64,000 bases of DNA from Chytriomyces cf. hyalinus JEL632 (GCA_025435555.1 JAIWWG010000022.1:343133-407132), one strand, 5' to 3'; positions 47,571 to 58,730 are shown, numbered from the stretch's first letter. Numbers and translations are program-made. Notes: generated from the letters alone by a model not told the origin.

Positions 47571-47940
47571 ATGCCCACCTCAACATACGCCTGTGTGGGC
47601 ATCACAATGACAGTCCTGACGTCTCTTCACCTCGCAGTCTTTGTCATCTTCATCAACTGTCTGCAAGAAAAGCAAGCGCGTTCCCTCTCCCGAACAGGCC
47701 TCCCCACGCTGTTCACATCTTTCAACATCAGCATCTTCACCATGATTGCATCGCTTCTCACGGTATTCTGCGCAGAAATCGCCTCAACTTTGGTACTCGA
47801 CTGCAATATTACAATGGGAAAGACTGTGGCCAACATTCTTCTCATATCCAAAGCGATTGGTTTCATGGCAATAACACTTGGCTACATAAGCTACAGCTAT
47901 GGCCGTGCAAAGGGCATTTTCGAAAGGACACTCGACTCTG
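47571..47940 (+). pseudogene. Truncated paralogue of the 7TM-like membrane protein
   Basis: From the ATG at 47571 the frame gives three or four hydrophobic helices (GITMTVLTSLHLAVFVIFI, FNISIFTMIASLLTVFC). It continues to YISYSYGRAKGIFERTLDS, matching the HFSYHRGKELFDQ region of the protein at 41886-42866. At about 47935 the similarity ends abruptly. The sequence turns into a minus-strand fragment of a primase-type gene, and the frame stops at 47990. The remaining helices are missing. It is divergent from the channel gene. Confidence 0.6.
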
Positions 47941-48258
47941 TGTCATCAAGTCGCGAAATTCCGCCGGGAAAACGCCGATTGCCGTTTTGACTGTAGCCGC
48001 TGGATTGGAGGTACACTGCGGGCTCGAGCACTTTTTCGAGACGGCAGCTGCTCAAATGACAAGGTATACGCGATTGCTGGAATGCTTGCGCTTCAAGCCA
48101 GGATAATACGTGTCGTCCAATTCGACCAAGACACTTTTGGGGTACTTTTTGAAACTCGGGATTTCTTCTGGCCGGTACATGAGAATAGTCCCCAGACCGG
48201 CTTTGAGAACAGGTCTTGATTGGTAAGCGGCCCATGAGTTTGGTCGTTCGGTGGCCCA
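47941..48258 (-). pseudogene. Fragment of a viral-type primase/helicase gene
   Basis: One minus-strand frame from 48258 to 47941 matches the central part of the gene at 61151-63831. Shared blocks are VLKAGL / VLKTGL, SFKKYP / AFKKCA, VELDD / FELDN, KRKHSSNR / QRKHSSNR, KKCSSPQC / RKCSSPQC and KTAIGVFPAEF / KTAIGVFPADF. One in-frame TGA lies at about 48053. The fragment is fused directly to the truncated 7TM-like gene. It reads through the point where the 63-kb copy has an intron-like insert, without any insert. No promoter or ends of the original gene remain. Confidence 0.7.
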
Positions 48259-48447
48259 GAAAGACTCTCAGTTTTTGTCTTAGTGAATGAAAAAGGATAT
48301 TCTCAGTCGTGTTGTCTTTTCTATTTTCATTCATTGCTGTCACTGTTCTGAGTCATCGAAGTCACTCGCTGGGCAGGAAACAGCAGCAGTGCTTTTTATT
48401 TTTAATCTCAGCAGTGAGCACATGCGTGGCGACAAAGACACCCCAGT

Positions 48448-48486
48448 ACATCCAATCCATCCAATCCATCCAATCCAATCAATCAT
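48448..48486 (+). repeat. CCAATCCAT short tandem repeat
   Basis: About four units of CCAATCCAT/CCAATC lie at the 3' end of the small gene on the minus strand. Confidence 0.7.
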
Positions 48487-48879
48487 CCCAAGTGATTTCT
48501 GTTTCATTTGTGAATGCAATGCGAACTTGGAGGTCTTTGGCTGGTCCGTTGTTGCAATGGGATAGACGTGGTTCCATCTGATCGCGATAAATCCCTTTTC
48601 CAGGCACTCCATGACGATGTTCATTTGGGCACTCAGGCTGACCTGTACAGAATGCACATCGATAGTAGAAGTTGATCCCAACAACCCTTGATGCCACTAC
48701 ATAGAGGATACTGTCAAAGAAGTAAAATTGGTCCTGCAATAATCATTCAGCCATCGGAGTATGAGTCAGTTTCCCTTGCATATTGTTTCTCTTACATCTT
48801 CTAAGGCTTCCATGTCCGCTATATCAGGCTTGTGTGTAATGGCAACATGACGATGATGCTGAGCAATATGATGGGTCAT
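48479..48879 (-). CDS. Small protein of 112 residues, one intron
   Basis: Exons 48879-48796 and 48733-48479 are joined across a clean 62-nt intron (GTAAGA..TTGCAG) in phase 0. The product starts MTHHIAQHHRHVAITHKPD, is His-rich at the N-terminus, and then has an aromatic segment (DQFYFFDSILYVVASRVV). A possible metal site follows (CAFCTGQPECPNEHRH: C-x2-C-x6-C-x4-H). I recognise no family. It is flanked by the primase fragment on one side and the ribonucleotide reductase pseudogene on the other. Confidence 0.5.
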
Positions 48880-49245
48880 TTCAGGTGTTTTTATTTATTC
48901 AAGACTCAATATTAATAATGCTTTGCAGACCACAATTTGCTCTTTTTTGCTCCAGAGCACAACTGCTGGATGACCACCACCACCCAGTACTGGCAAGTCC
49001 CTTCGCTCCAAAAATGATTTGAGCACCCGACTGTTATCTGTCCCGTCGAGGGCTGTGGAGTAAACATCCCTGGATCACAATTGCATATCGTAAACGGAAA
49101 AATACACTAAAAGGCTGAATTGAAACGAGATTGGAATCGCACTCGTTCACATGGCATGGATTCCGAAGTGGGCTCGAATGTTGGGAAATAAAGCTGTTTT
49201 ATTCCAACATTACGACAACAAAATCAACTGGAACATAGAGTACAA
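48880..49245. other. Intergenic, no gene seen
   Basis: About 365 bp between a small gene's start and the 3' end of the reductase pseudogene. No coding signal seen. Confidence 0.5.
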
Positions 49246-51112
49246 TCACTCTCCGTCAGCACCAACAACAGCAAGTTCATCCACCTTCCTGATCGGGGCG
49301 ACGGCAGAAGAAGCGCTGTTGTTGTTGTTACTCACTGTCACCTGAAGCGGCGCCGAGGGTGGCGTCATCATGAGGTAGTACATGCCCGTCTTGAGCCCGC
49401 GGTCGAATGCGTAAAAATGCATACTCATGATCTTCTTGCACGTAGGGTCAGCCAAGAACAGGTTCATACTCTGCGACTGGTCAATGTACACGGCGCGATC
49501 GCTGCATGATCGATGACCACTTTCTGAGAGATCTCCCAGGACGTTTTGAAGAGGGCTTTGACATCTGCAGGGATTTCGGCAATGTTCTGGACGCTACCAC
49601 GGTCTTCGATGATGCGCTGCTTCATGCCCTCGTTCCACAGGGCGAGTTCCAAGAGACTGTGGACAAGATGGTGGTTGATGATCTGAAACTCACCCGAAAG
49701 CGCCTAGCGCTTGTAGACATTGCTGTTGATAGGCTCCGTGGCCTCAGGGTACCCGATGATTTGCGCCGTGCTGGCGGTGGGCGTACACATGGTCAAAAGA
49801 CTGTTGCGCACTCCATGCTTCAAGATCCGATCCTTCAAGCCATCCTAGTTCCACATTCCTGAATGCACGGTGGTTGTGCCATGCACCTTGTCCCACAAGT
49901 CAAATTGGAACTGCCCTTTGCTGAAGCCAGATCCTGCGTATGAGTCATACGGCCCAAATTCCTGTGCCAATTCACAACTGGCTTCAAGTGCGCCAAAGTA
50001 GATTGTTTCGAAAATGTTCCTGTTGATGACACGGGCTTCAGCAGACGTGAAAGGCACCTTCATCATTATAAAGACGTCGGCGAGTCGAGAGACACCCAGT
50101 CCCAATGGACGGTGATGCATATTGGAGTATTTGGCTTTTGCGACTGGGTAATGCGTGATGTCAATGACACGATTCAAGTTTTTTGTGACAATCTTTGCTG
50201 TTTCGTCAAGCCCGCGATAATCGAACGCTGTGGTGCCGACGCGGACGAAACTTGGAAGTCCAATGGAAGCAAGGTTGCAAACGGCCGTCTCGGTGTCAGA
50301 GGTTTACTGACAAGGCCTCAAATTCGGGACCATGTGCTTCAGACAAGCCAGGCGCTTCTTTGGGGCACACCAGCATCCAATCCTCACCCGCCAAGACCTT
50401 TTTCATGAAGAGATCTGGGATCCAGAGTGCATAAAACAAGTCTCTGGCGCGTAATTCCTCGATGCCGGCTGGTTCTTTGAGTTGCAAGAATTGTAAGATT
50501 TCCGCGCTTCCTGGACGCTTGTTGGCCTGGGTGACAAACTTGACAGACGCGTTGCACACGCGCAACACGGGAACTATGCCTTCACTCTGACCATTTGTGC
50601 TATGAATCAAGCTGCATGGCGCGAATATCGTGCATGCTGATGCCAATCCCACCGGAGTGCTTAGAGATGACGGTGGTTTCCTTCAAGAGATCATAAATCC
50701 CTTCGATGGAATCCTGGGTTTTCGTGGCAGTCAAGAGGAAACACGAACTGAGTGCCTCACGCAAGGTTCCTGCATTGAACAAGGTTGGCGTGGCATGGAT
50801 GAACTGCCGGTTTGTATAATCAATTTATCACGACGCTAAATCGGTCTGAGGTCTGCTTGTGGAGATTGGAGACAACAAGACGAGCTGCGAGTTTTGCATA
50901 GTCGGGATGGATGGACTGCAACGCAATTGCGTCTTCTGCAGCGAGCTGGTCGAGTTGGACAGTAGTGACTCCAGAGTACAAACCCGCAAGCACTTTGATG
51001 GCAATTTTGGCAGGGTCCACGTTGGGAAGTTAACACAGAGCTTTTCGAAGCGATGCTGAATTTTCTCAACATTGACTTGTTCATGAGCCAGGCTGCGCTT
51101 GACGACATACAT
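49246..51112 (-). pseudogene. Ribonucleotide reductase large subunit, inactivated
   Basis: Pieces of class I R1 appear in order on the minus strand: an ATP-cone start (MYVVKRSLAHEQVNVEKI), [91 protein letters not shown]-like HHRPLGLGV, PTASTAQIIGYPEATEP, and YIDQSQSMNLFL. Lesions: register changes near 51030, 50640 and 49510, and a TAG at 49706-49704. About 100 residues before LFNAGT are lost. The YLEPWH-type block is lost. A deletion near 50300 removes the region with the active-site Cys (NLCxE). The C-terminal redox Cys pair is absent. The gene cannot make active enzyme. It could derive from a large DNA virus or the host. Confidence 0.85.
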
Positions 51113-51179
51113 TGATGTAAGTTTTTAAGTTCTTGAGTATTTTCTGATGTGGCAGCAGCTCTTTTTATACGTTTTTTGA

Positions 51180-51614
51180 ATGCTTTTTTCCTTCCAGAAA
51201 GACTCCATTTTTGCTCACAAAACATTTTTTTGGGCAACAAAGAAACAGAGGAAGAAAAAGGGACCAATGCCGCTGGACCACACGCAAACAAAAGTGGATA
51301 CCCACTTTCTCGAAACGGGGTGTAACTACAACACCCGGCTAGCCAAGCTGGTTTTTGCGGCAATTGACGCAATAGAATGCATGGACCGCATCTGGGTTGC
51401 ACGTCCCACACTGTCCCACGCGATGGCGAATCTGATTGTCTATCTAGGACACGAACAGTTTGTGGTGACATACACACAGGTCTTCCAAACGACAGACACG
51501 TCTTCTCCCAATCGATTGCCATGTGATGGATGTGGTTACTGCGGCGATGTTGACTTACTGATGAGCCCAGCTGAGCAACGACGAGGTATTCAAATGCCTA
51601 AAGCAACCTGGTAA
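51180..51614 (+). CDS. Hypothetical protein upstream of the helicase
   Basis: A 144-residue frame directly precedes the helicase frame on the same strand. It contains DHTQTKVDTHFLETGCNYN and a Cys-rich spot (LPCDGCGYCGDVDLL). It may be the N-terminal part of the helicase protein in another register, since the two frames are separated by about 10 nt. No domain recognised. Confidence 0.3.
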   Translation: MLFSFQKDSIFAHKTFFWATKKQRKKKGPMPLDHTQTKVDTHFLETGCNYNTRLAKLVFAAIDAIECMDRIWVARPTLSHAMANLIVYLGHEQFVVTYTQVFQTTDTSSPNRLPCDGCGYCGDVDLLMSPAEQRRGIQMPKATW

Positions 51615-51621
51615 TCATGAT

Positions 51622-52607
51622 GGACAAGCGACTTACAAGAGTTCAGAAAGACCCTGTTCTTCATCAACATCGTGTCGCCACAGATAGTTGACGCGCGACG
51701 ATTTTACCATCACTTCCCGTCAATGTCTCGCACCCAACTGGATCAAATTGATTGCCTCAGCCACAGTATCCTAAACCATCGCTGCTTTAAAACGATATGT
51801 TTTCACTTTGCTGGGGAAATCATGGTTCATTCACAACTGCAACGTAATTTGGACGAAAACTGGAACCTTCTCGAATTCTCGAACGGTGTGTACGACCTTG
51901 CGCAATCAGAATTTCGAAATGGTCGACCAGAAGACATGCTGTCATTTTCGCATGGGCACCCACTTGACATCAAAGTGAATGCAGGTACTCAAGCAAGCAT
52001 TCTGAAATTTCTGGAAGAAGTCATACCCGACGCAAGCATGGTGGAAACATTGTTGCTCACGCTGGGGTCGATGCTCTCACAAAAGCCCAAACCAACTGAT
52101 CCAAAAGTACTGGCACTGCATGGAATGGGATCAAACGGGAAAACGACACTGATGAATCTGATATCATGGACATTTCATGGGCACCAACTGGATACACAAA
52201 AAGCTAATGTGCTGGGCTGGGGGTTGACATCGGCCGAATGGCGCCCTTTTCCTTGCATGCGCGTGGGTCAATGCGGATCCCCGCTTTTACCGTTTGTTGT
52301 TCATCGACCTGGCAAACGAGTAACATTTGCCGAGAAATTTCCGCTGCGTCAAGCACTCGACATTTTTGAAAGTTGCCGGGGGTCGTCCCACTTGATCATA
52401 TCCTCAAGGGCTCCGATAAATGGAAACATGGACGACACCGGGATATCGAACAATTCTGATCAAGAACGCATCCCACTTTCGGTGGTACATATCGAAATGC
52501 CATTCAAATTTCGGGATGTAATACACCGACGAAATGCGCCGACGCGATCCACAGTGCATGAACCGAGTCTGCGACTGGGCGCCTCAATCTATGCTCTTGC
52601 TGATTGA
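51622..52607 (+). CDS. D5-like (SF3) primase-helicase, C-terminal part
   Basis: The frame is open from 51622; the first ATG-type start is uncertain (a GTG at 51672 is in frame). It holds a D5-N-type motif (LLEFSNGVYDLAQSEFR), a Walker A (LHGMGSNGKTTLMNL), a Walker B-like region (GKRVTFAEKF), and a strand resembling the SF3 sensor (SSHLIISSRAPI). A late block (RIPLSVVHIEMPFKF) also matches the family. SF3 helicases of this type unwind DNA at viral replication forks. The sequence is strongly diverged from the second copy at 61151-63831. It lacks the acidic pair usual after Walker B. An N-terminal primase part was not found. Confidence 0.65.
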
Positions 52608-52639
52608 ATGGAACTGCATTCATCGGGTTCGAAATCCCT

Positions 52640-53773
52640 AGTACAAGCGTTTTCTTGACTTTGTTGACTTTCTTGACGTTGTTGGCGTTCTTGACGTTCT
52701 TAATTTTTTGGATTTGGACATACTGGACTTGCGCAACTTGGTTGACTTGATTGAGTTGTGGGTGAACTTGGTTGACCTTCTCCGTTGCTGGACATGAGGG
52801 GTGAGGCAGACAGCAGGCCAGCGAAAATAAACTGGTCCATTATTTGGAGATGGGATTGTTGTTTTCTTTGACACGCCTCAAGCTTTCGCTGCAAATCTTG
52901 AAGTTTCGCGTGAGTCTCAAACTCTGGAACAAACCTGTGTATAACAATGGTCGTCGCAGTTGTGGTGCAGTGTCATATGGAAGGGTCTGTGTGGAAGCCG
53001 TGTTCGTAGCGAGAGACCTCTGTACCTGTGACTGCTTTGATTCATATGGTAGGGTCTGTGTGGAAGTCGCGTTCGTAGCGAGAGACCTCTGTACGTGTGA
53101 CTGCTGCTGCAGCGACTCCTTCAGAACATCGATTTGACGCTTCAAGCTTTCAATTTCAGATTGCAATACTCTATTTCCGGCGACAACTTCTTCTCCGGAT
53201 TGAGTAGTATCCCCCAGGTTTTGTTTGACTGCTGCAATGGTTTCTGGAGAAAGGTTAGCTTGACGCAGAGCAGCCTCCACGCTCGATAACGTGAGTTCAG
53301 CGGCGCTTGGTGCGAATCCTGGGACATTTCCCAAGCCAAGATTCACGAATTCTTGAGCTATGGAATTGGGAGTCCAAGTGCTGATTTGTTCCTCTTTGTC
53401 CAAGAGGGTGTCGAACAGCAGTTTCATTTTTGAAACATCAACCTCACCATTGGACGATTTCAGTTGCGCAAGACAGACTTGATAAAGTTTACCGTTTTTT
53501 TCAGCCTCAGGGCGACTGGCAGAGATGACCTTTTCTCCTGCATTTTTTTTGTTTTCAATTGCCCTTCCATGAATGCCAGCTTCCTCGTGCTTTTTGAAAA
53601 CATTGGTAGCGTTCAAATTTGGTTTCATGGTGGGCAATCTCTTCCTTCAGCTGCGTTATGTCATCTTGCTTGGTTGAAATCAGGGGAGCCTTGCTGAGAA
53701 CGGAGTCCTCAATTGTTCCAAGTAGTGTTGGACACGCGTCCTTGATATTTTTTCTAAATTCAATTGGGATCAT
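52640..53773 (-). pseudogene. Coiled-coil protein with internal repeats, frameshifted
   Basis: Three registers appear to form one protein. 53773-about 53600 gives IKDACPTLLGTIEDSVLS..DDITQLKEEI. 53600-about 52930 gives FKKHEEAGIHGRAIENKK and IESLKRQIDVLKESLQQQ. 52930-52700 gives LQDLQRKLEACQRKQQS. The second part contains two copies of a unit around QVQRSLATNTASTQTLPY. The tail after 52800 is a Val/Asn/Lys or Ser/Thr repeat depending on frame. The coiled-coil character is clear, the family unknown. Register changes near 53600 and 52930 suggest decay, though short introns cannot be excluded. Confidence 0.4.
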
Positions 53774-53872
53774 GTTGTGTCCACGAAAAAAGAAGACCTT
53801 AAACTTTTTCCAAATTCAATTGGAAGAAGCAGTGTCCTTGAAAAAAGAAGACCTTGCATTCTTAGACAAAAG
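53757..53872 (+). repeat. Imperfect 57-bp tandem duplication
   Basis: Two adjacent copies share AATTCAATTGG, GTGTCC and GAAAAAAGAAGACCTT, at about 53757-53813 and 53812-53872. Confidence 0.6.
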
Positions 53873-53873
53873 A

Positions 53874-54427
53874 AATCCCCAACCGATTCGCAAAGAAATG
53901 TCATGGCCGTCATGACGCCCAAGCGAATGCGCCCAACAGACTTCGTGGACAAGAACGACAATATCATGGCCGTTTGTTTATGGCCATCCGTCATATTGGG
54001 TCCACAGTTGGCCAACAAATCCTTTTTTCTTCCATGCACGGTATACGCAAAGTTGACTCGCCAAAACTGAACAAAGGATCATTTAGATTCTAAGTGATTC
54101 GCGTCACCGGGAATGGGGCACACACATCAAGCGCAGTGTTTTCGCAGACGTCCCTTCTTTGCAGATTGGGATTGCGTCATGCGACATGCGCTATGCAACC
54201 AAATTTGAGGGTTTGTCAGTTTACCGCATCTGTCGGCCATGACTTGGGATTGTTGGCAGCCAGATTCGTGCACCTGTGTTTTTGTTGGTATACTGTCAGG
54301 TATCAGAGGTTTGTTCATCGATTGGGGGACGCAGTTTTTTCGAAAATAAAATTGGGCTTCTCCTCTGTGGCAAGGGACAATAAAAAAAAATCTTTCAGTC
54401 TTTGAATGATTTTTTGTGGATTTTTAA
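53874..54427. other. Intergenic, no supported gene
   Basis: Open frames occur on both strands, but none carries a recognisable feature. Confidence 0.4.
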
Positions 54428-56544
54428 ATGATTTTCCTGTGTTCGAAAGAGTTTTCGGAACAGAACGAGTTCAAATTCAGAATGCTTGGGTCAACAGCAG
54501 CAACAACCCCCGAAGACTTCAGCTTTGCTTCCGACGACGAACTTCGAAATGCCGACGAACGCACACGCACTCTTCCAGAGAGCGACGACGATCTGCGTGC
54601 AGAGAGCAACATGCTACAAGCACTTGAAGATGCTGTTGGCGCAGCGGGGAAGAGTCCGCAGAAAAATGCGAGGGACAAGACGGAGGCAGCTGCTTTGGCC
54701 AAGTCTAAAGACCCACACTAGGACGAGCGTGAAAAGAAAAAGACAATGAAGGAGGGTTCTCTCAACTGCACGTACGGAAAGAATGTCAATCACGGGTCAG
54801 TCGCGCAGCTGGAATGGATGATTCGCCAGCATAAACTTGTGATGGATAAACCGACCTCAGCACCGCCGGTAATAATGTGAATTCTGTTCAAAATGCAACA
54901 ACTCTCACCAAACACATGTATTGCAGATAATAACGACCCCAATCAGTGCGGCGCGAATTGCTGACAGAGAGCCAAAGCTCCACAGCTACTTTGGAAAAGA
55001 GCTGTATCGATTCGCACCTTTCCGTCAATACCCCACGTTATGCGGACCAAATTTCACAGAGTGCCCACGCTGTGGGCGCACGGATTCATGGTGCGCGAAT
55101 GGATATTCTATCACTTTTCGGCGTGTTGTGGGGCTCTCGAAGCGGTCATTCGCGTATACAGCAAAGTATCGATGTGTGAGGGCTCGAACGGCCGCGGATG
55201 CAGTAATGAATGGCAAGCTTGGGATGAAGAGATGATGGCAAAGTATCCATCTCAAGTTCAACATGGTAAAAAGTGCTCATTACGCGTTTTCAACTGAAAT
55301 TTACTTGCTTCAACAGAATTCCCCTTCATCATCACGCCTAAGTGGATGATAACAAAGGAACTTCTAAACTTTATTCTTGTGTCGCAGCATGTAATGGGAA
55401 TGTCTCAAATTTATCGAATGTTGCGTGGTTGGAACGATTCCCTTTTGTGTTTGCCTCATGTTTCTAACAATTTTTCAGCTATGTACTTTCACACCTTCTT
55501 AACAGACATGCACGTGTACTCAGACCATTTGAAACAGTACGCGAGATCAATTCGCAGGACGCAGTCTCCGGCTGAAGCCGCTGCTTTTTTGAAAACGCAC
55601 GTCCCGTTAATTGGCAAGCACTCGTCAACACTTTTTGAGCTGTGTACCAACACATACAGGTAAATCAGAACTTCCATACATGACGCACTACTAAAGTTAA
55701 TTAATAGGCATGATGGGGCATGGCCAAGTCTTGATTTCTTGGATGAAGTTTGCAGGAAGCAGTTTGAGCGCGTCATAAAACCGATTGCTGATAGAGTACA
55801 ATCCAGTGTTAGTGCTGAATACCTCGCGTTTGATACAACGAAAAAGATAACTAGCAAGGTTCAAGTAAATGGATGCCCTGTTTTTGGTGGTTTGGAGATT
55901 GCATGTAATGAATATCACGAAATTCCGCATTGGGTATTAACTCAGCATTGAATCATTTATGGGATTTCTCCTTATTAACACAACTTCACAGGCATTCCGC
56001 ACATCTGAAGACAGTGTCGAATTTGAACGATCAGTGAAGAGCTTGATTCACTGTCTGAAAGGTTTTGGGTGCAAACTCAAAGGCATCTTTTTGGACAATT
56101 GCTGCACCTGGGGAGATGTTTTCAGGCGCGTTTTCTCAAGCCTGCTTGAGGATGAGCAAAAGCCTCAGATTTTCCTTGATTGTGCCCATTTTTTGATGCG
56201 CTTCACTGAGGCAGCGAAAAAGGACAGCCCGCTTTGGGACTCGTTTCGACGCGATTTGTCGACAGCCGTTTGTTATTCACGGCGTGCAGGTCCAAATGAA
56301 GGGGGGTCATTCTCAGACATAAAGAAGTCGAATTCTTCAGAACTCAGAGCAGCTTCGAAACGCCGTTCAGACACGAGAGGCAGCTGGCAAAGCCCGGGTT
56401 CAGTTGGCAAAGGTGCGAAATTGTTTATTTTTCATTCACTTCAAAACTGAATTGGTGTTCACAGCTGCCCGTCAAAGCAAATATATGAACCCCGTGAGTG
56501 CAATGCCGAATTCTCCAGTTCTGCCTGAAGGGTCTCTTGTCTAA
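54428..56544 (+). pseudogene. DUF6729/DDE-like transposase gene with lesions
   Basis: Exons read as 54428-54868, 54927-55265, 55317-55427, 55479-55659, 55708-55933, 55992-56412 and 56465-56544, with introns of 48-58 nt. An acidic, disordered N-terminus leads to a zinc-ribbon-like FTECPRCGRTDSWCANGY. Then come FPFIITPKWMITKELLNFI, an RNase-H-like core (YLAFDTTKKITSKVQVNG, GIFLDNCCTWGDVF, IFLDCAHFLMRF) and a basic tail. The layout matches fungal DUF6729-type proteins as I know them. These look like DDE transposases: D in FDTT, D in LDNC. Lesions: an in-frame TAG at 54719-54721 with coding on both sides, and a 2-bp GT slippage near 55173. Confidence 0.6.
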
Positions 56545-57443
56545 GGGTCATCAATTGTTGCAATGCTTCTTCTAACAAAACGCGAACAACTCGTCTGGAA
56601 TGAGTCGATTGCTGTGGGAAAGCTCGGTTCTAAAAGAGGTGTCGCGCAAGGCACTTTTGCAGAGGTCAACAAACAAAATCAAAACATCACCCGATGAAGC
56701 CCGCTCACTCACCAGGCAAGCCTCGTTCTCCTAACTTACGCGTAACCCACCGATGAATTATGATCTGGGATTACGCGCCGCTGCTTTACTATTTTGAGCG
56801 CCAGTCACCCTGGGGCCCAAAATGCGGATTCTCAGTCGTGTTAATTCCAATACTATTCAATCTTTTCTTCTTTATAACTCATAAACAGAGCTCGAGCTGC
56901 TGTTCGGCCAAGTTTGCTTGCTTCAGCAAATGAACACGTGCTTCTACATACCCTCCAACCTTCGCTGCAAATCAACGGACACAGTGTCGATCAAGGTCAC
57001 GTTGATTGATGTCAGCATAAGGATGTCTAATCGCAAATATTGAGGACATGCGCACGTCCATCATCGAATTTCGCACTGACTCTAAGGGCGAAAGATCCAT
57101 AAAACTGTCTGAGGGCTGCGCGTGAAACCTCCATTCCAGAATGGATGTTGTGGAGTCATTGACGGAGCCATATGCGTTGGGGCACTCCCAGCCGTGACAC
57201 GCGTGTTTGCATGAAAAGACGCAAGGATATGATGGAATTGATGCGAGTGTTGCTGAGAAGGTGGGCAAAGTTTTCCTGGTTGCACTGAGCAGCTGAACTT
57301 CACTCGACCCTTTGCGCATTGCTGCATAATTGGCGGCTACCCTGGGGTAACCGCCGATTTTTTGTTGGTTCTCGCTGTTTCATGATTGTTTCACTTTTGT
57401 CCACAAAAAAAACAACAACTGAAACACATACTCACACGCGTTA
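56545..57443. other. Intergenic, no supported gene
   Basis: About 900 bp. A minus-strand frame at 56972-57319 contains a few Cys/His residues (KHACHGWECPN) but no family feature. Confidence 0.4.
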
Positions 57444-57505
57444 ATGGACTGGTTAACACCATACGCTAGCACTGGCAATCTATCTAAACCGAGCAACAAA
57501 GTCAT

Positions 57506-58730
57506 GTGGATAGGGAGCTTGCATTGCGCATCAGCGATATTTATCGAGCCTGTTCAAACGGCATTCCGAGTGAAGAAGTCTCCGCCGCCATCCGCTCAAC
57601 TCTTGATGATCTGTGCACCGACTCAAAACGCGGTTTGCCCAGCTCTTCGAATCACATAACTCAACGACGCCTGAACATTATTGGATATGCGCGCAAATCC
57701 AACGAGTCGTCGACAGGAAATTCAATATTGGAACAAAAGAACATGATTCGTGCCTATTTCCCCCCCGACGGATCTCGCCGAGGCTTTTTGTTGTGCAGCA
57801 CAACTCCCTTTTTCAGCGACATTGTCTCGGGTATCAACTGCAATCGGGCGGGATTGGATCAGGCACTGCTCGAGCTTCTTTCTGACGATAGCTGCGATGG
57901 CCTAGCAGTGCTGAATATGGATCGACTTTCTCGCTCATTGACGTTTGGCAATCAAATCCTTGACCGAATCACGAAAGCGCGGAAGCATTTGATTGTTGTC
58001 AAAGACGATCTTTTCTTTGGGCCGACGATTGATAAAAATGAGGAGGTTAGTTGCCATTGTCGCAGTTGGAAATATTGAGCATTTATTTTGGTTGCAGCGT
58101 AACAATTTGCTGCTGCTGCTCATGAAGCTGGTCTTTGCTCAGATTGAGCACACTATCTCCGTTAAGCGCTCTGAAGATCACTTGGAATCGCGAATAAAAA
58201 ACAATTGCTGTCTCGGATTGAACGCCGGATTTGGAACGCATTATCGCCACGTTCGCTCGTACGAAGTTCAGCCAAAAATGAACGCGTTTCAAGAAAGCGG
58301 CCCGAAAATTGCTGGCAATGATATTGTGGTGGAGGAGTGCGACTCGGAGTCCTTGCAGGCACTGCATGCAATCTGCCACTTTGTGGCCTGTCGCATACGC
58401 GGAGAAAAGAAGCCAGCAAATTCTGCTTTTCATCACATCAGCCGTCTCGGAATCTACAGGAATCACAGAGAAATAAGTGCGCATCCTTCCACACAAATCG
58501 AAAGCGTGAATAACTGACAATTCTTAACAGAGGATATTGCACAACAGAAAAAAGGATTTTACGGCAATCTGTGCAGCTTTGTTTCCCAACACTATGTTAA
58601 TAGTAACCGCTGCCGGCTCGACCTGCTTCAAAACAAGGTCCTCGGATTTTTTTCGCACGGATTGCTTCGCCACAGTGCCGACCAGATGGAAGAAGACACT
58701 CCGCTTCTTTCTGAGGACTGTCACGAATGA
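57506..58730 (+). CDS. IS607-type serine recombinase with spliceosomal introns
   Basis: Exons 57506-58045, 58098-58476 and 58531-58730 join to 372 residues. Introns are 52 nt (GTTAGT..TTGCAG) and 54 nt (GTGCGC..TAACAG). The catalytic domain has IIGYARKSNESSTGNS, with Ser in the YARKS motif, an SILEQ helix, and LAVLNMDRLSRSLTFG, the DRLxR motif of serine resolvases. A linker helix follows (LMKLVFAQIEHTISVKRSED), and the C-terminus may bind DNA. No in-frame ATG is near the start; GTG is at 57506. An ATG frame at 57444 lies one base off, so a lesion or an upstream exon is possible. IS607-type enzymes are known from bacteria and giant viruses. No TnpB/Fanzor partner is seen. Confidence 0.7.

Noticed and set aside
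57444-58730. A Fanzor/TnpB partner for the serine recombinase
   Set aside because: I looked for a RuvC-like DED pattern and a zinc ribbon on both strands from 54 to 61 kb and saw none; the DUF6729-type gene has different motifs.
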